From the NCBI RefSeq assembly GCF_003721515.1, contig NZ_RJJD01000015.1, positions 286,258 through 350,257 of the forward strand: a stretch of DNA of 64,000 nucleotides, written 5' to 3'. Shown here piece after piece: positions 10,482 to 17,302 of this stretch (positions within the stretch are counted from its first letter, which is position 1; each line of letters opens with the position of its first letter). The notes under the pieces are model-generated. The model did not search any database, was not told the origin of the DNA, and was given only the letters and a program-made list of their open reading frames with translations. Made by a program: the position numbers and the translations under genes. This stretch comes from Rufibacter latericius. Lineage in GTDB: Bacteria > Bacteroidota > Bacteroidia > Cytophagales > Hymenobacteraceae.

Positions 10482-10516
10482 AAAAAGGCAAACCAGTTAA
10501 CCTGATTTGCCTTTTT
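10482..10516 (-). terminator. Original tRNA-fMet terminator, displaced by the element
   Basis: Inverted arms AAAAAGGCAAA (10482-10492) and TTTGCCTTTTT (10506-10516). It directly abuts the left tRNA fragment, so before integration it would have ended the tRNA transcript read on the minus strand. The element has separated it from the tRNA by about 8 kb. Confidence 0.7.
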
Positions 10517-10521
10517 ACTGA

Positions 10522-10539
10522 GGTAGCGGGAACAGGACT
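10522..10539. repeat. attL: 18-bp tRNA-fMet 3'-end duplicate
   Basis: Identical to 18483-18500 inside the intact tRNA gene. The bases to its right (10540 on) depart from tRNA sequence at once, so this is a recombination scar and not a tRNA gene. Confidence 0.92.
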
Positions 10540-10652
10540 ACGGGTTCTTTATCTATCTTACACCAATCTTAATCAAAACCGCCCTAGAACGGCTTTTTTC
10601 CATCATTTTACATAATTAAGGTAAATCTAACCAAAGATGATTAAAGCATTTT

Positions 10653-10671
10653 GGTCACCTTTTGGTCACCT
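10653..10671. promoter_or_regulatory. Left arm-type integrase sites (putative)
   Basis: Two direct GGTCACCT copies (10653-10660, 10664-10671), 11 bp apart start to start. The same motif pair is found at the other end of the element, in the same orientation, as expected for arm sites of a tyrosine integrase. Confidence 0.55.
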
Positions 10672-10697
10672 GTTTACACTAACTGGCTGTAAGGCTT

Positions 10698-10748
10698 AAA
10701 ATAGTTAAGAAAACCTTCTGCCACTTGTAAGCACTCAATTTACCTTTG
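10698..10748 (+). promoter_or_regulatory. Element promoter P1 (integrase)
   Basis: CTTCNNNCACTTGTAAG (CACTTGTAAG at 10722-10731) followed by the -7-like box TACCTTTG at 10741-10748, with 13 nt between the TTG and the box. Matching blocks precede two other genes of the element. The box ends 28 nt before the integrase ATG. Confidence 0.6.
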
Positions 10749-10776
10749 TTAAAGCTAAGTGAAGTAGAAATAAGAA

Positions 10777-12039
10777 ATGAAAGAAAAAGCCGTAAGCTTC
10801 TTTTTGAAAGACAGCACAAATGACAAGTCAAAAGTAGAAACGTTAATACTTGCTAGCTTTTCCTACCACCGGAGAAGGCTAAAGATAACCTCTGAATTAA
10901 GTATTGCCCCAAACAACTGGGATAAGAAGACAAAACTTCCAAAAAAGAGCTTCATGAACTACATGGAGTATAAAGTGAAGCTTGGAAATAGGGAAAGTGA
11001 GATTCTTGAATCCTATAATTTCTTTATTGACAAAGGCATTATTCCTGAACCACAGACTTTGAAGGCACACATACTAAGCAAAAAGAACCTTAGACATGAG
11101 GCAGAAATTTTGGACTTCAAGGAAAGGTATGAAGAGTTCTTGGAAGAGAAGGCTCTTGACGTAAAGGAACTCACACTAAAGAAATACAAGACTCTCATTT
11201 TGTTGATTAAAGAATTTGAGAAAAAGCACAACGTCACTGTTCGTTTTGAAACCATAGACACAAACTTTGAGAAACGCTTTAAGAACTTTCTTACAGGCGC
11301 CAAAAAGCAGTTAAATGACACAGTGAGCAAATACATGGAGTGCCTGAAAGTCTATTTGGATTGGACATTAAAAAAAGAGTATCACAATACCACAATTTTC
11401 AAAGGATTTAAAACCCCTAAAACCAAACCCAAGGTGGTTTACTTGACTTATGAAGAACTCATAAAGTTATTAGACTTGGATTTAGAGGGAAATGAAAGAT
11501 TAGCCAAGGTTCGTGACACGTTTTGTTTCCAATGCCTTACAGGACAACGGTTCTCGGATTTGATGGCCTTACGGTGGCATGAACTGTTGAAAAATGAAAC
11601 AGGTGAATTGGAGTGGCACCTATTCCAACAGAAGGGAAACAAGCCAAGGAAACTGGAAATACTTATTACCCCAGATGCACTTAATATTCTGTCAAGACAT
11701 ACTTCTACAAACAAGAAGGACTTCGTGTTTGATAGAATAACCAATCAAAAGTTCAACCTGTATTTAAAGGAGTTGGGTCAGCTTGCAGGAATAAATGAGC
11801 ACGTTGTAGACAGAAGATACTGTGGCAAAGAAGCTGTTTTAAAGTCTGGCCCAAAATACGAGTTCATGACTAGCCATACGGCAAGAAGAACTTATGTAAC
11901 CATATCCCACCAGAGAGGGATGGATGAAAAGGCAATAATGGACACCACAGGACATGAAGATTTACGAACACTACATAGGTATTTGGGAAGCAATAAAGAA
12001 CGCACACACTCCCAAATGCATAATGCATGGACTAGGTAA
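10777..12039 (+). CDS. Tyrosine recombinase (integrase) of the element
   Basis: A 420-aa integrase of the Bacteroidota phage-integrase type, with an N-terminal arm-binding region, a SAM-like core-binding domain (about residues 105-215) and a C-terminal catalytic domain. Catalytic residues are readable: Arg in T-G-Q-R-F-S-D-L, His and Arg in S-H-T-A-R-R-T, the second His in T-G-H-E-D, and the nucleophile Tyr in H-R-Y-L. It should catalyse site-specific recombination at the tRNA-fMet 3' end, where its gene sits close to attL. A shared element promoter lies upstream and a strong hairpin terminator just after the stop. Intact, so the element may still be able to excise. Confidence 0.95.
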   Translation: MKEKAVSFFLKDSTNDKSKVETLILASFSYHRRRLKITSELSIAPNNWDKKTKLPKKSFMNYMEYKVKLGNRESEILESYNFFIDKGIIPEPQTLKAHILSKKNLRHEAEILDFKERYEEFLEEKALDVKELTLKKYKTLILLIKEFEKKHNVTVRFETIDTNFEKRFKNFLTGAKKQLNDTVSKYMECLKVYLDWTLKKEYHNTTIFKGFKTPKTKPKVVYLTYEELIKLLDLDLEGNERLAKVRDTFCFQCLTGQRFSDLMALRWHELLKNETGELEWHLFQQKGNKPRKLEILITPDALNILSRHTSTNKKDFVFDRITNQKFNLYLKELGQLAGINEHVVDRRYCGKEAVLKSGPKYEFMTSHTARRTYVTISHQRGMDEKAIMDTTGHEDLRTLHRYLGSNKERTHSQMHNAWTR

Positions 12040-12043
12040 ACTA

Positions 12044-12070
12044 AACGGGGTTAATATCCCCGTTTTTATT
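12044..12070 (+). terminator. Integrase terminator
   Basis: Hairpin with arms ACGGGG and CCCCGT around a short AT-rich loop, followed by a T run, directly after the integrase stop at 12039. Confidence 0.8.
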
Positions 12071-12083
12071 TTGCCAAACTTTT

Positions 12084-12134
12084 AAAATACCTTTTGATTC
12101 CTTCTTTCACTTGTAAGCAAGCAACTTATCTTTG
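12084..12134 (+). promoter_or_regulatory. Element promoter P2 (HTH gene)
   Basis: Same layout as the integrase promoter: AAAATA, then CTTCTTTCACTTGTAAG with CACTTGTAAG at 12108-12117, then TATCTTTG at 12127-12134, again 13 nt after the TTG. It ends 83 nt before the HTH gene start. Confidence 0.6.
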
Positions 12135-12217
12135 CATAGTTAATTTAAATAAAGATTATAACAATTATTAAATTCAGTGGTTCAAATTAAATTCTAAATT
12201 TTTAAATTCTTTTAAAC

Positions 12218-12508
12218 ATGACAACAAATGTGCAGTTGGGAAATCAATTAGGCCAAATTTTAGCGCAAGGTGCTAGTGCCGATATTGAGCTAATGATTTA
12301 TTCCTGCTTTTCTAAAATAAATGACAAATTAAATGCTAACGAGGAAATAATGAAACCGGAAGAGGTTTGTGATTTTCTAAAAGTTTCAATGCCCACTTTA
12401 AATAACTTAGTAAAGAGTGGAAATTTTAATAGTTACGATTTTAAGAATGCTAAAGGCATCTACTATAAGCGTAGTGAAATAATTCAAGCACTTAGAAAGA
12501 GAGAATAA
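12218..12508 (+). CDS. Small HTH protein, excisionase-like
   Basis: A 96-aa protein. Its C-terminal half, from M-K-P-E-E-V-C-D-F-L-K-V through Y-Y-K-R-S-E-I-I, reads as a MerR/excisionase-type winged helix-turn-helix with a recognition segment around S-M-P-T-L-N-N-L-V-K-S-G. The N-terminal 45 residues are not recognised. Placed directly after the integrase and carrying the same promoter block, it is the natural candidate for the directionality factor or for the regulator that binds the CACTTGTAAG boxes. A large bidirectional terminator follows. HTH fold: confident; exact role: inferred. Confidence 0.8.
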   Translation: MTTNVQLGNQLGQILAQGASADIELMIYSCFSKINDKLNANEEIMKPEEVCDFLKVSMPTLNNLVKSGNFNSYDFKNAKGIYYKRSEIIQALRKRE

Positions 12509-12520
12509 ATAATTTAGCAA

Positions 12521-12576
12521 AATAAAATGCCCTTCCATGTTGCCCTTTAAAGGAGCGCGTGAAAGGGCATTTTATT
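12521..12576. terminator. Bidirectional terminator between convergent genes
   Basis: Perfect 14-bp arms AATAAAATGCCCTT (12521-12534) and its complement (12563-12576). A and T tracts on each side let it serve the HTH gene on plus and the CHC2/GIY-YIG gene on minus. Confidence 0.8.
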
Positions 12577-12664
12577 AAGTTATTTAATAAATGTCAAAAG
12601 TATATTTAGAGATACACAATTAAACTCAAAATCTATCTTGACCTTCTAGAATTTGCTCACTTTC

Positions 12665-13267
12665 CTATTTCTTAATAATAACGTTGTGTTTAGCTTTTCC
12701 ATATTTTCGTGCAAAGTATAAGTGATCACCTCCTCTTATATATTCATACCCATATTTTATAATACCTGCTTCTGTAAGATAGTTTTCATAGTTCAGGGTT
12801 TTATCTTTAAACTCACATTCAAGTGATATGGGCCTATTTATTTTTGTCCAAATTGCCCCATTACCTGAGAAGTGTTCTGCCATTCTTCTACTCATATTTT
12901 GAGTAAACCCAACATAAAAACAATTATTTTCCAGTTTTAGAACATAAACACTCCCTTTTGATAAATCACTGGAAATAAAACTAGGCCCTAAAGTTTTTGA
13001 AAACTTGGTTATAATGAAATCTAAGGCAATTTTAAATTTTAAATTTTCAAAAACCATTATAAAATTTATAGGACCCCCTCCTTTGCCGCATGTAAAACAT
13101 TTGCATATGTTTTTCCTTATAGAAACCATAAACCCAGTTTTTGACTTGCAAATTGGACATACACCAATCAAATCTCTACCCTTCTCTGTTAAATTAGTAT
13201 AGGGAGAAACAAGGTCTAATATGGAGAACTCTTTTTGAATTATATCTATAGTTTCTTTAATATTCAT
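12665..13267 (-). CDS. DnaG-type CHC2-like zinc finger fused to GIY-YIG domain
   Basis: A 200-aa two-domain protein. Residues 1 to about 90 look like the zinc-binding domain of DnaG primase: C-P-I-C, a beta-hairpin, then C-F-T-C-G-K-G-G followed by I-N-F-I-M. The usual CPxH is CPxC here, giving a four-cysteine site. Residues from about 103 form a GIY-YIG domain: V-Y-V-L-K-L-E and F-Y-V-G-F-T-Q, the conserved Arg in S-R-R-M-A-E-H, W-T-K and a late Y-I-R-G-G-D. Neither primase palm (TOPRIM) nor helicase is attached. Together with the polymerase-like gene next door it may act in element replication or end processing; that role is inference. Confidence 0.82.
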   Translation of the reverse strand: MNIKETIDIIQKEFSILDLVSPYTNLTEKGRDLIGVCPICKSKTGFMVSIRKNICKCFTCGKGGGPINFIMVFENLKFKIALDFIITKFSKTLGPSFISSDLSKGSVYVLKLENNCFYVGFTQNMSRRMAEHFSGNGAIWTKINRPISLECEFKDKTLNYENYLTEAGIIKYGYEYIRGGDHLYFARKYGKAKHNVIIKK

Positions 13268-13285
13268 TTACAATGAAGATAAGTG

Positions 13286-13299
13286 ATTAGTATACTAAT
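13286..13299. promoter_or_regulatory. Perfect 14-bp palindrome upstream of the CHC2/GIY-YIG gene
   Basis: ATTAGTATACTAAT is self-complementary and starts 19 nt upstream of the minus-strand gene start, beside a TTATCTTC sequence that may be its -7 box. It is a likely repressor-binding operator. Confidence 0.45.
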
Positions 13300-13892
13300 G
13301 CGCTATAAATTATTGTTAATTTTTCTTTTCTATGTTCACCTTAAAATTAATAAAGGTAGCTATTTGCCCCTAAACCATAACTAGCTACTTTCAAGCCTAA
13401 AAACCTTGCTTCTAGGGTGAACACCCTTTAACCACTAGCCTTACTTTAGCCAATTAGACTAATAGTTGAAAGCCATAAAGACCTTTAACCGTTAGGCACC
13501 ATTTTATAAATGGGTATACATGAATATTTACGCCAAAGCCATATACCTTAAATAATTTAAATTTAAAATCACTGGTCAAACCCCTATTTTCAACAAGGCA
13601 TGGATATGCCCTTTTAAGCTGTGATATTGCTTTTCTAAAATAATCTAAATGTTTTAGGCAGGGACCTACGCGCTATATCTACACTTAAACGCACTAGATT
13701 ATGATCTTTCTAGCGAACTGGCTCACATTTACATGCAAAAATAAACCTAAGATGAATAGCTTTAAACTTATCTAAAATAGGCTTTAAAAACGGCCTTTCT
13801 ACTGTCTAAATGGCATGGAAACATACAGCACTTACTCCTTCTTAAAGCTTCTAATCACTAAGGGAAAGCGAGACACTTACCATTTAGCTAAA
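13300..13892. other. Gene-free AT-rich region of the element
   Basis: No plausible ORF. It holds short imperfect repeats (two CCTTTAACC...TAGC-like blocks near 13430 and 13480, and two GTAGCTA/CTAGCTA blocks near 13355 and 13380), a small GGGTGAACACCC inverted repeat near 13417, and one arm of a 22-bp inverted repeat at 13548-13569. Sitting between the zinc-finger/nuclease and polymerase-like genes, it could be a replication origin or control region, but nothing seen proves that. Confidence 0.4.
13548..13569. repeat. 22-bp inverted repeat, arm 1
   Basis: This AT-only-rich 22-mer is the exact reverse complement of 16480-16501. The two arms bracket the polymerase-like gene and the hypothetical at 16012-16479. 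Confidence 0.75.
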
Positions 13893-13899
13893 TCTCTGA

Positions 13900-13950
13900 A
13901 AAATACCTTTCAAAAGCTTCCGTCACTTGTAAGTGGTGGGGTTATCTTTA
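13900..13950 (+). promoter_or_regulatory. Element promoter P3 (polymerase-like gene)
   Basis: AAAATA, then CTTCCGTCACTTGTAAG (CACTTGTAAG at 13924-13933), then TATCTTTA at 13943-13950, exactly 13 nt after the TTG as in P1 and P2. It ends 40 nt before the gene start. Confidence 0.6.
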
Positions 13951-13990
13951 CTGTATAGACAAAATCACACATTACATACAGTAAGGGACA

Positions 13991-15661
13991 TTGAAAAAGA
14001 ACGTTTCAGAACCATTGGTAGCTATACCGGAGAATTTCAATATTAAAGAGTTCACAGCAAAGCACAGTACAAAAGACATAAAACATTTTAAGGAAGACAT
14101 TCTATATTATTTTATTAGTCTTATCACCTCTGTCCCATCCCAGGACTTTGACCTAATTATGGAAAGTGGCCACGTACGTCTTTCCTCTACCCTGTTGCAG
14201 GGTATTGCGCACAACTACCTACAGTACATAGACTATATGAAGGAGCATGGCGTGATAGACCGCATAGAGCAGTACCAGAAGGCCGGTATGCAGACCATGA
14301 GGGAAGGCAAGATGGTGTCACTGGAAGGCAAGTGCATGGGCTACCGCTTCACTTCAAAGTACCAGACAAGGGTAAAGTATGTGCCACTTACAGATAAGAA
14401 GTTCATCAAACGTCTTTCCCGAAAGGCAGACTTCAAGACGGACGGGAAGGACGTTTACCCCTTCCTTCACCGGTGGCTCAAAGACCCTAGACTAAACATT
14501 GACATAGAGGGCGCGGAAAGGTTCTTTAGGGAATATCTGGGAATAGAGGGGAATTCCTACCCAGAGCCAAACGCATGGATGAAGTTCAATTCCTACATGC
14601 ACCCATTAAGGATGCTAAAAGAGGGAACCGGCAATTTCACCTTCACCATAGACGAAACCGGCAGAAGACTGCACACGCCCTTCACCTTCATGAAGCGCGA
14701 GGCCAAGCAGTTCATCACGTGGGGAAAAGACAAGAGGAAGCTTGTGAGCCTAGACATAAAGAACTCACAACCCTATCTTCTACTGGGGCTTTTAAGTGGT
14801 AGCCTGTACGGTCTGGACGCGGAGTTTAACGAATCGTTAAATAATTTAAGGACCACAAGGGTGGAAAGTCCTTCGCTTGCCGACCAAAAGTTAAATTTAA
14901 AATCATTCAATTCCTCTGCACAAGGGCTTCTGAACAGAATTTCTATGGATAACAGTACTCACTCTTCTAAAAGAACTTTCTCTAAGCCTGTGCCTATGTC
15001 CTTTAATTACCCTTTCTCCCTTAAATGTCTTCATAATGACTACCTAAGCATTATAGAGCATATCTTTCTAAGAAGTTCTTCATCCATGTCTTCCAACATA
15101 TCTTCTTCCATAATGTTAGTAGATATGTTCTGTAATGACATTGAAAACATTGATTCAAGCTTACCAGAGGATATTTTAAGGTACAGGCAGGGGGTCACAA
15201 GTGGCACCTTTTATCTAAACTTAAAGCAGAGGTTTGAAGAGGAACTTGGGGTAAGCTATGATAGTGTGAGAGACTTCAAGGCAGACCTTTTGGCCGTGTT
15301 TTATTCAAAGATAAACGGCGGTGCCTACATTAACGAGAGGAAGAAGGTGTTTGCCAAGTATTACCCAACGGTAGTGGCCTTTCTGGACTTGTTGAAGGGC
15401 AAGAACTTCCTAGGGGAGAAAAGCTATACCCTTCCGGTGATACTTTTACAGCGCCTGGAAGCGCACATGATGCTTGACAGGATTGGCAAGCGCATTGCGT
15501 CACTGAACGCCAACTGCCCTATGTTCTTCATCCATGATAACCTCGTGGTTCTGGAAGGGTACGAGGCCTTCGCAGAAGCCATAATCAAAGAGGAAATGGA
15601 AAGGTGCATAGGCATTGCCCCTCTGGTGGCGGTGGAGCCGTGGGCAAGCAAAGCGGCTTAA
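13991..15661 (+). CDS. Divergent family-A-polymerase-like protein of the element
   Basis: A 556-aa protein read from a TTG start with GTAAGGGA shortly before it. Three motifs match the order and character of the family A DNA polymerase/T7 RNA polymerase palm: motif A L-D-I-K-N-S-Q-P (Asp255), motif B R-x2-K-x7-Y (Arg427, Lys430, Tyr438; the K-x7-Y spacing equals PolA), followed by Y-Y-P-T-V as in the PolA Y-P-x-V segment, and motif C F-F-I-H-D-N (His515, Asp516). A Ser-rich AT-rich stretch (about residues 278-395) lies between A and B. No exonuclease domain is visible; the N-terminal 240 residues are unrecognised. Most likely a replication protein of the element; catalytic activity is inference. 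Confidence 0.72.
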   Translation: MKKNVSEPLVAIPENFNIKEFTAKHSTKDIKHFKEDILYYFISLITSVPSQDFDLIMESGHVRLSSTLLQGIAHNYLQYIDYMKEHGVIDRIEQYQKAGMQTMREGKMVSLEGKCMGYRFTSKYQTRVKYVPLTDKKFIKRLSRKADFKTDGKDVYPFLHRWLKDPRLNIDIEGAERFFREYLGIEGNSYPEPNAWMKFNSYMHPLRMLKEGTGNFTFTIDETGRRLHTPFTFMKREAKQFITWGKDKRKLVSLDIKNSQPYLLLGLLSGSLYGLDAEFNESLNNLRTTRVESPSLADQKLNLKSFNSSAQGLLNRISMDNSTHSSKRTFSKPVPMSFNYPFSLKCLHNDYLSIIEHIFLRSSSSMSSNISSSIMLVDMFCNDIENIDSSLPEDILRYRQGVTSGTFYLNLKQRFEEELGVSYDSVRDFKADLLAVFYSKINGGAYINERKKVFAKYYPTVVAFLDLLKGKNFLGEKSYTLPVILLQRLEAHMMLDRIGKRIASLNANCPMFFIHDNLVVLEGYEAFAEAIIKEEMERCIGIAPLVAVEPWASKAA

Positions 15662-16011
15662 AATTTCCACTGTTGCATAAAGCGGTATTAGCCTGTTTAA
15701 GCCTTTGTTTAACATATCCTTCCATTGATACTGCCAAAGGCCGAAGTAGGCAAGAACAAGCTAAAACGCTATCAATTTTGGCATGTTTTGTAAGTGTATG
15801 CCAACAGTGCAGAACCCATAAAAGGTAATGGATTGGCATGTAGTCAAAACCAGTTCTGGGGAAAGAAGGGTGTTGTATTTTAAATTTAAAACAGCACGTT
15901 TTGGGCGTTCTGAGCCTTTCTTTCTCCCATGCCCACCCAAGCTCCATCCTAAGGAAACGAAAGGCTTGGCAAGGTTAAAACAGGGGTAAAACATGGTAAT
16001 TGACAGGTGCC
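15662..16011. other. Gap inside the element
   Basis: Lies between the convergent 3' ends of the polymerase-like gene and the 155-aa hypothetical. It contains a TTTAAATTTAAA block at about 15878-15892, partly matching the 22-bp inverted repeat, and no convincing gene. Confidence 0.4.
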
Positions 16012-16479
16012 CTAGAACTGCGAAAGCACCCAACCGCTTTTCTTGGAAATGTAGGCTACCCCGTCTTCCAATTCAAGCTGGATCTTGTCGGGCGACGTGT
16101 CCGGATTCTTCTTTGGGGTTGCCTGCATGAACAGGGATTCAGAATTCATCTTTTCACTAAGACGCTTCTCTGCCTGTGTCATTTCACCCCCGTTCATGAA
16201 ATAATATGCCCTGCACATGTCCACCACCTCTTCCACGAACTCCGCATAGGTGTACAGTTCCTCATGCCCTCTGTAGTAGCCCTCTAAGTAAAGGCCTTCC
16301 ACGTCCAGAAGGAACTCTTTACTGAACCGGTTGCGGCACCATTGTAGCCACTGCTCTTCTGGGTAAAACCTAATCCGGCTGTCACACCAGTAGATTGCAC
16401 CCTGCATTTCCGGGGATTGCCCCTCTGCAATCATTTCCTTGAACCTCTTCATGGGCGGCGGTGTAGAACGTCTTTCCAT
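16012..16479 (-). CDS. Hypothetical protein, 155 aa
   Basis: Not recognised. The protein is acidic and rich in aromatic residues (several Trp and Tyr between residues 28 and 95), with no signal peptide or membrane segment, and has a predicted helical middle (E-E-V-V-D-M-C-R-A-Y-Y-F). It begins 14 nt after the serine recombinase stop, so the two are probably co-transcribed and it may be an accessory factor of that recombinase. The ATG is preceded by one arm of the 22-bp inverted repeat at 16480-16501. Codon use resembles that of its element neighbours. Confidence 0.65.
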   Translation of the reverse strand: MERRSTPPPMKRFKEMIAEGQSPEMQGAIYWCDSRIRFYPEEQWLQWCRNRFSKEFLLDVEGLYLEGYYRGHEELYTYAEFVEEVVDMCRAYYFMNGGEMTQAEKRLSEKMNSESLFMQATPKKNPDTSPDKIQLELEDGVAYISKKSGWVLSQF

Positions 16480-16501
16480 ATTTTAAATTTAAATTATTTA
16501 A
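16480..16501. repeat. 22-bp inverted repeat, arm 2
   Basis: Exact reverse complement of 13548-13569. It overlaps the end of the serine recombinase gene and the short gap before the next start. Confidence 0.75.
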
Positions 16502-17195
16502 CGGATTGGATTAGCTGCTTCGTCTCGGCTTCAATTCTGGAAGTCCTAGTGTAAAGCTTGTGTACTGAACTTAGGCCAAACTTCTTGCCCCTGCTTGTAA
16601 GGTAGCCTAGTTCATTCAGCTTGCTAACGATCTGGGGGAAGGATTTGCCCTCTGCCCTTGCGCTTAGGATTAGGTGTACGGCTTGTTTGTTTTCCTTGCT
16701 GTTGGCGGCGTTGGATTGGCGTACTTTTAGACCTTGCAGCCTTGCCTCTTCTGTAAGATTTGCAGGTGTTCCCAATATATGGCCTTGGGCTTTCTTGGCG
16801 TTCAGCGCAGCCTTTGTGCGGCTACTAATTAATTCCCTTTCATGTTGGGCAAGCACGGCAAAAATACCTATTGTCAAGGTGTTGGCGTCGGGCATGTCTG
16901 CGCAGACGAATTCTACTCCGGAATCTTTCAGGGCGAAGATGAAGGAAGCGTTTCTGCTTAGTCTGTCAAGTTTGGCAATCACTAAAACAGAGCCTGTAGT
17001 CTTGGCATGAGAAATAGCCAACATAAGCTGTGGCCTAGCATCCCTTTTACCAGATTCAATCTCTGTGTACTCTAAAACTACACAGGTATCACATTTCAGA
17101 AAGGCCTTTACCGCCATCTTCTGGGCATCTAAGCCTAATCCGCTTAGGCCTTGCTTTTGGGTACTTACCCTATAATATGCCACGTATGTTTTCAT
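16494..17195 (-). CDS. Serine recombinase (resolvase/invertase family)
   Basis: A 233-aa small serine recombinase. The catalytic Ser lies in Y-Y-R-V-S-T-Q-K-Q near residue 11; conserved arginines follow in L-D-R-L-S-R and E-R-E-L-I-S-S-R-T. The N-terminal catalytic domain (1 to about 140) leads into a long helix and a C-terminal helix-turn-helix around residues 170-220. It could resolve multimers of a circular form or invert DNA; no obvious res site was identified. A second recombinase beside the tyrosine integrase is unusual for so small an element and would suit one with a replicating circular stage. Its promoter is of the ordinary Bacteroidota type, unlike P1-P3. Confidence 0.92.
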   Translation of the reverse strand: MKTYVAYYRVSTQKQGLSGLGLDAQKMAVKAFLKCDTCVVLEYTEIESGKRDARPQLMLAISHAKTTGSVLVIAKLDRLSRNASFIFALKDSGVEFVCADMPDANTLTIGIFAVLAQHERELISSRTKAALNAKKAQGHILGTPANLTEEARLQGLKVRQSNAANSKENKQAVHLILSARAEGKSFPQIVSKLNELGYLTSRGKKFGLSSVHKLYTRTSRIEAETKQLIQSVK

Positions 17196-17222
17196 CTTTT
17201 CCTATACACTTTGACTATATAG

Positions 17223-17253
17223 TAAAGATAAGATATGCCTTTCACTTTTACAA
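17223..17253 (-). promoter_or_regulatory. Promoter of the serine recombinase
   Basis: On the minus strand, TTG (17251-17253) is followed after 20 nt by TATCTTTA (17223-17230), the classic Bacteroidota TTG-N17-23-TAnnTTTG arrangement. It lies 28 nt upstream of the gene start. Confidence 0.6.
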
Positions 17254-17302
17254 ACGTTCAATTAAAAGAGTGAAAGCATGCAAACGAAGGATAAACTAAG
17301 AC

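Noticed and set aside
10522-10560. Second tRNA gene at the left end of the element
   Set aside because: Only the last 18 bp of the tRNA are present; the anticodon and D-arm are missing. It is an att duplicate.
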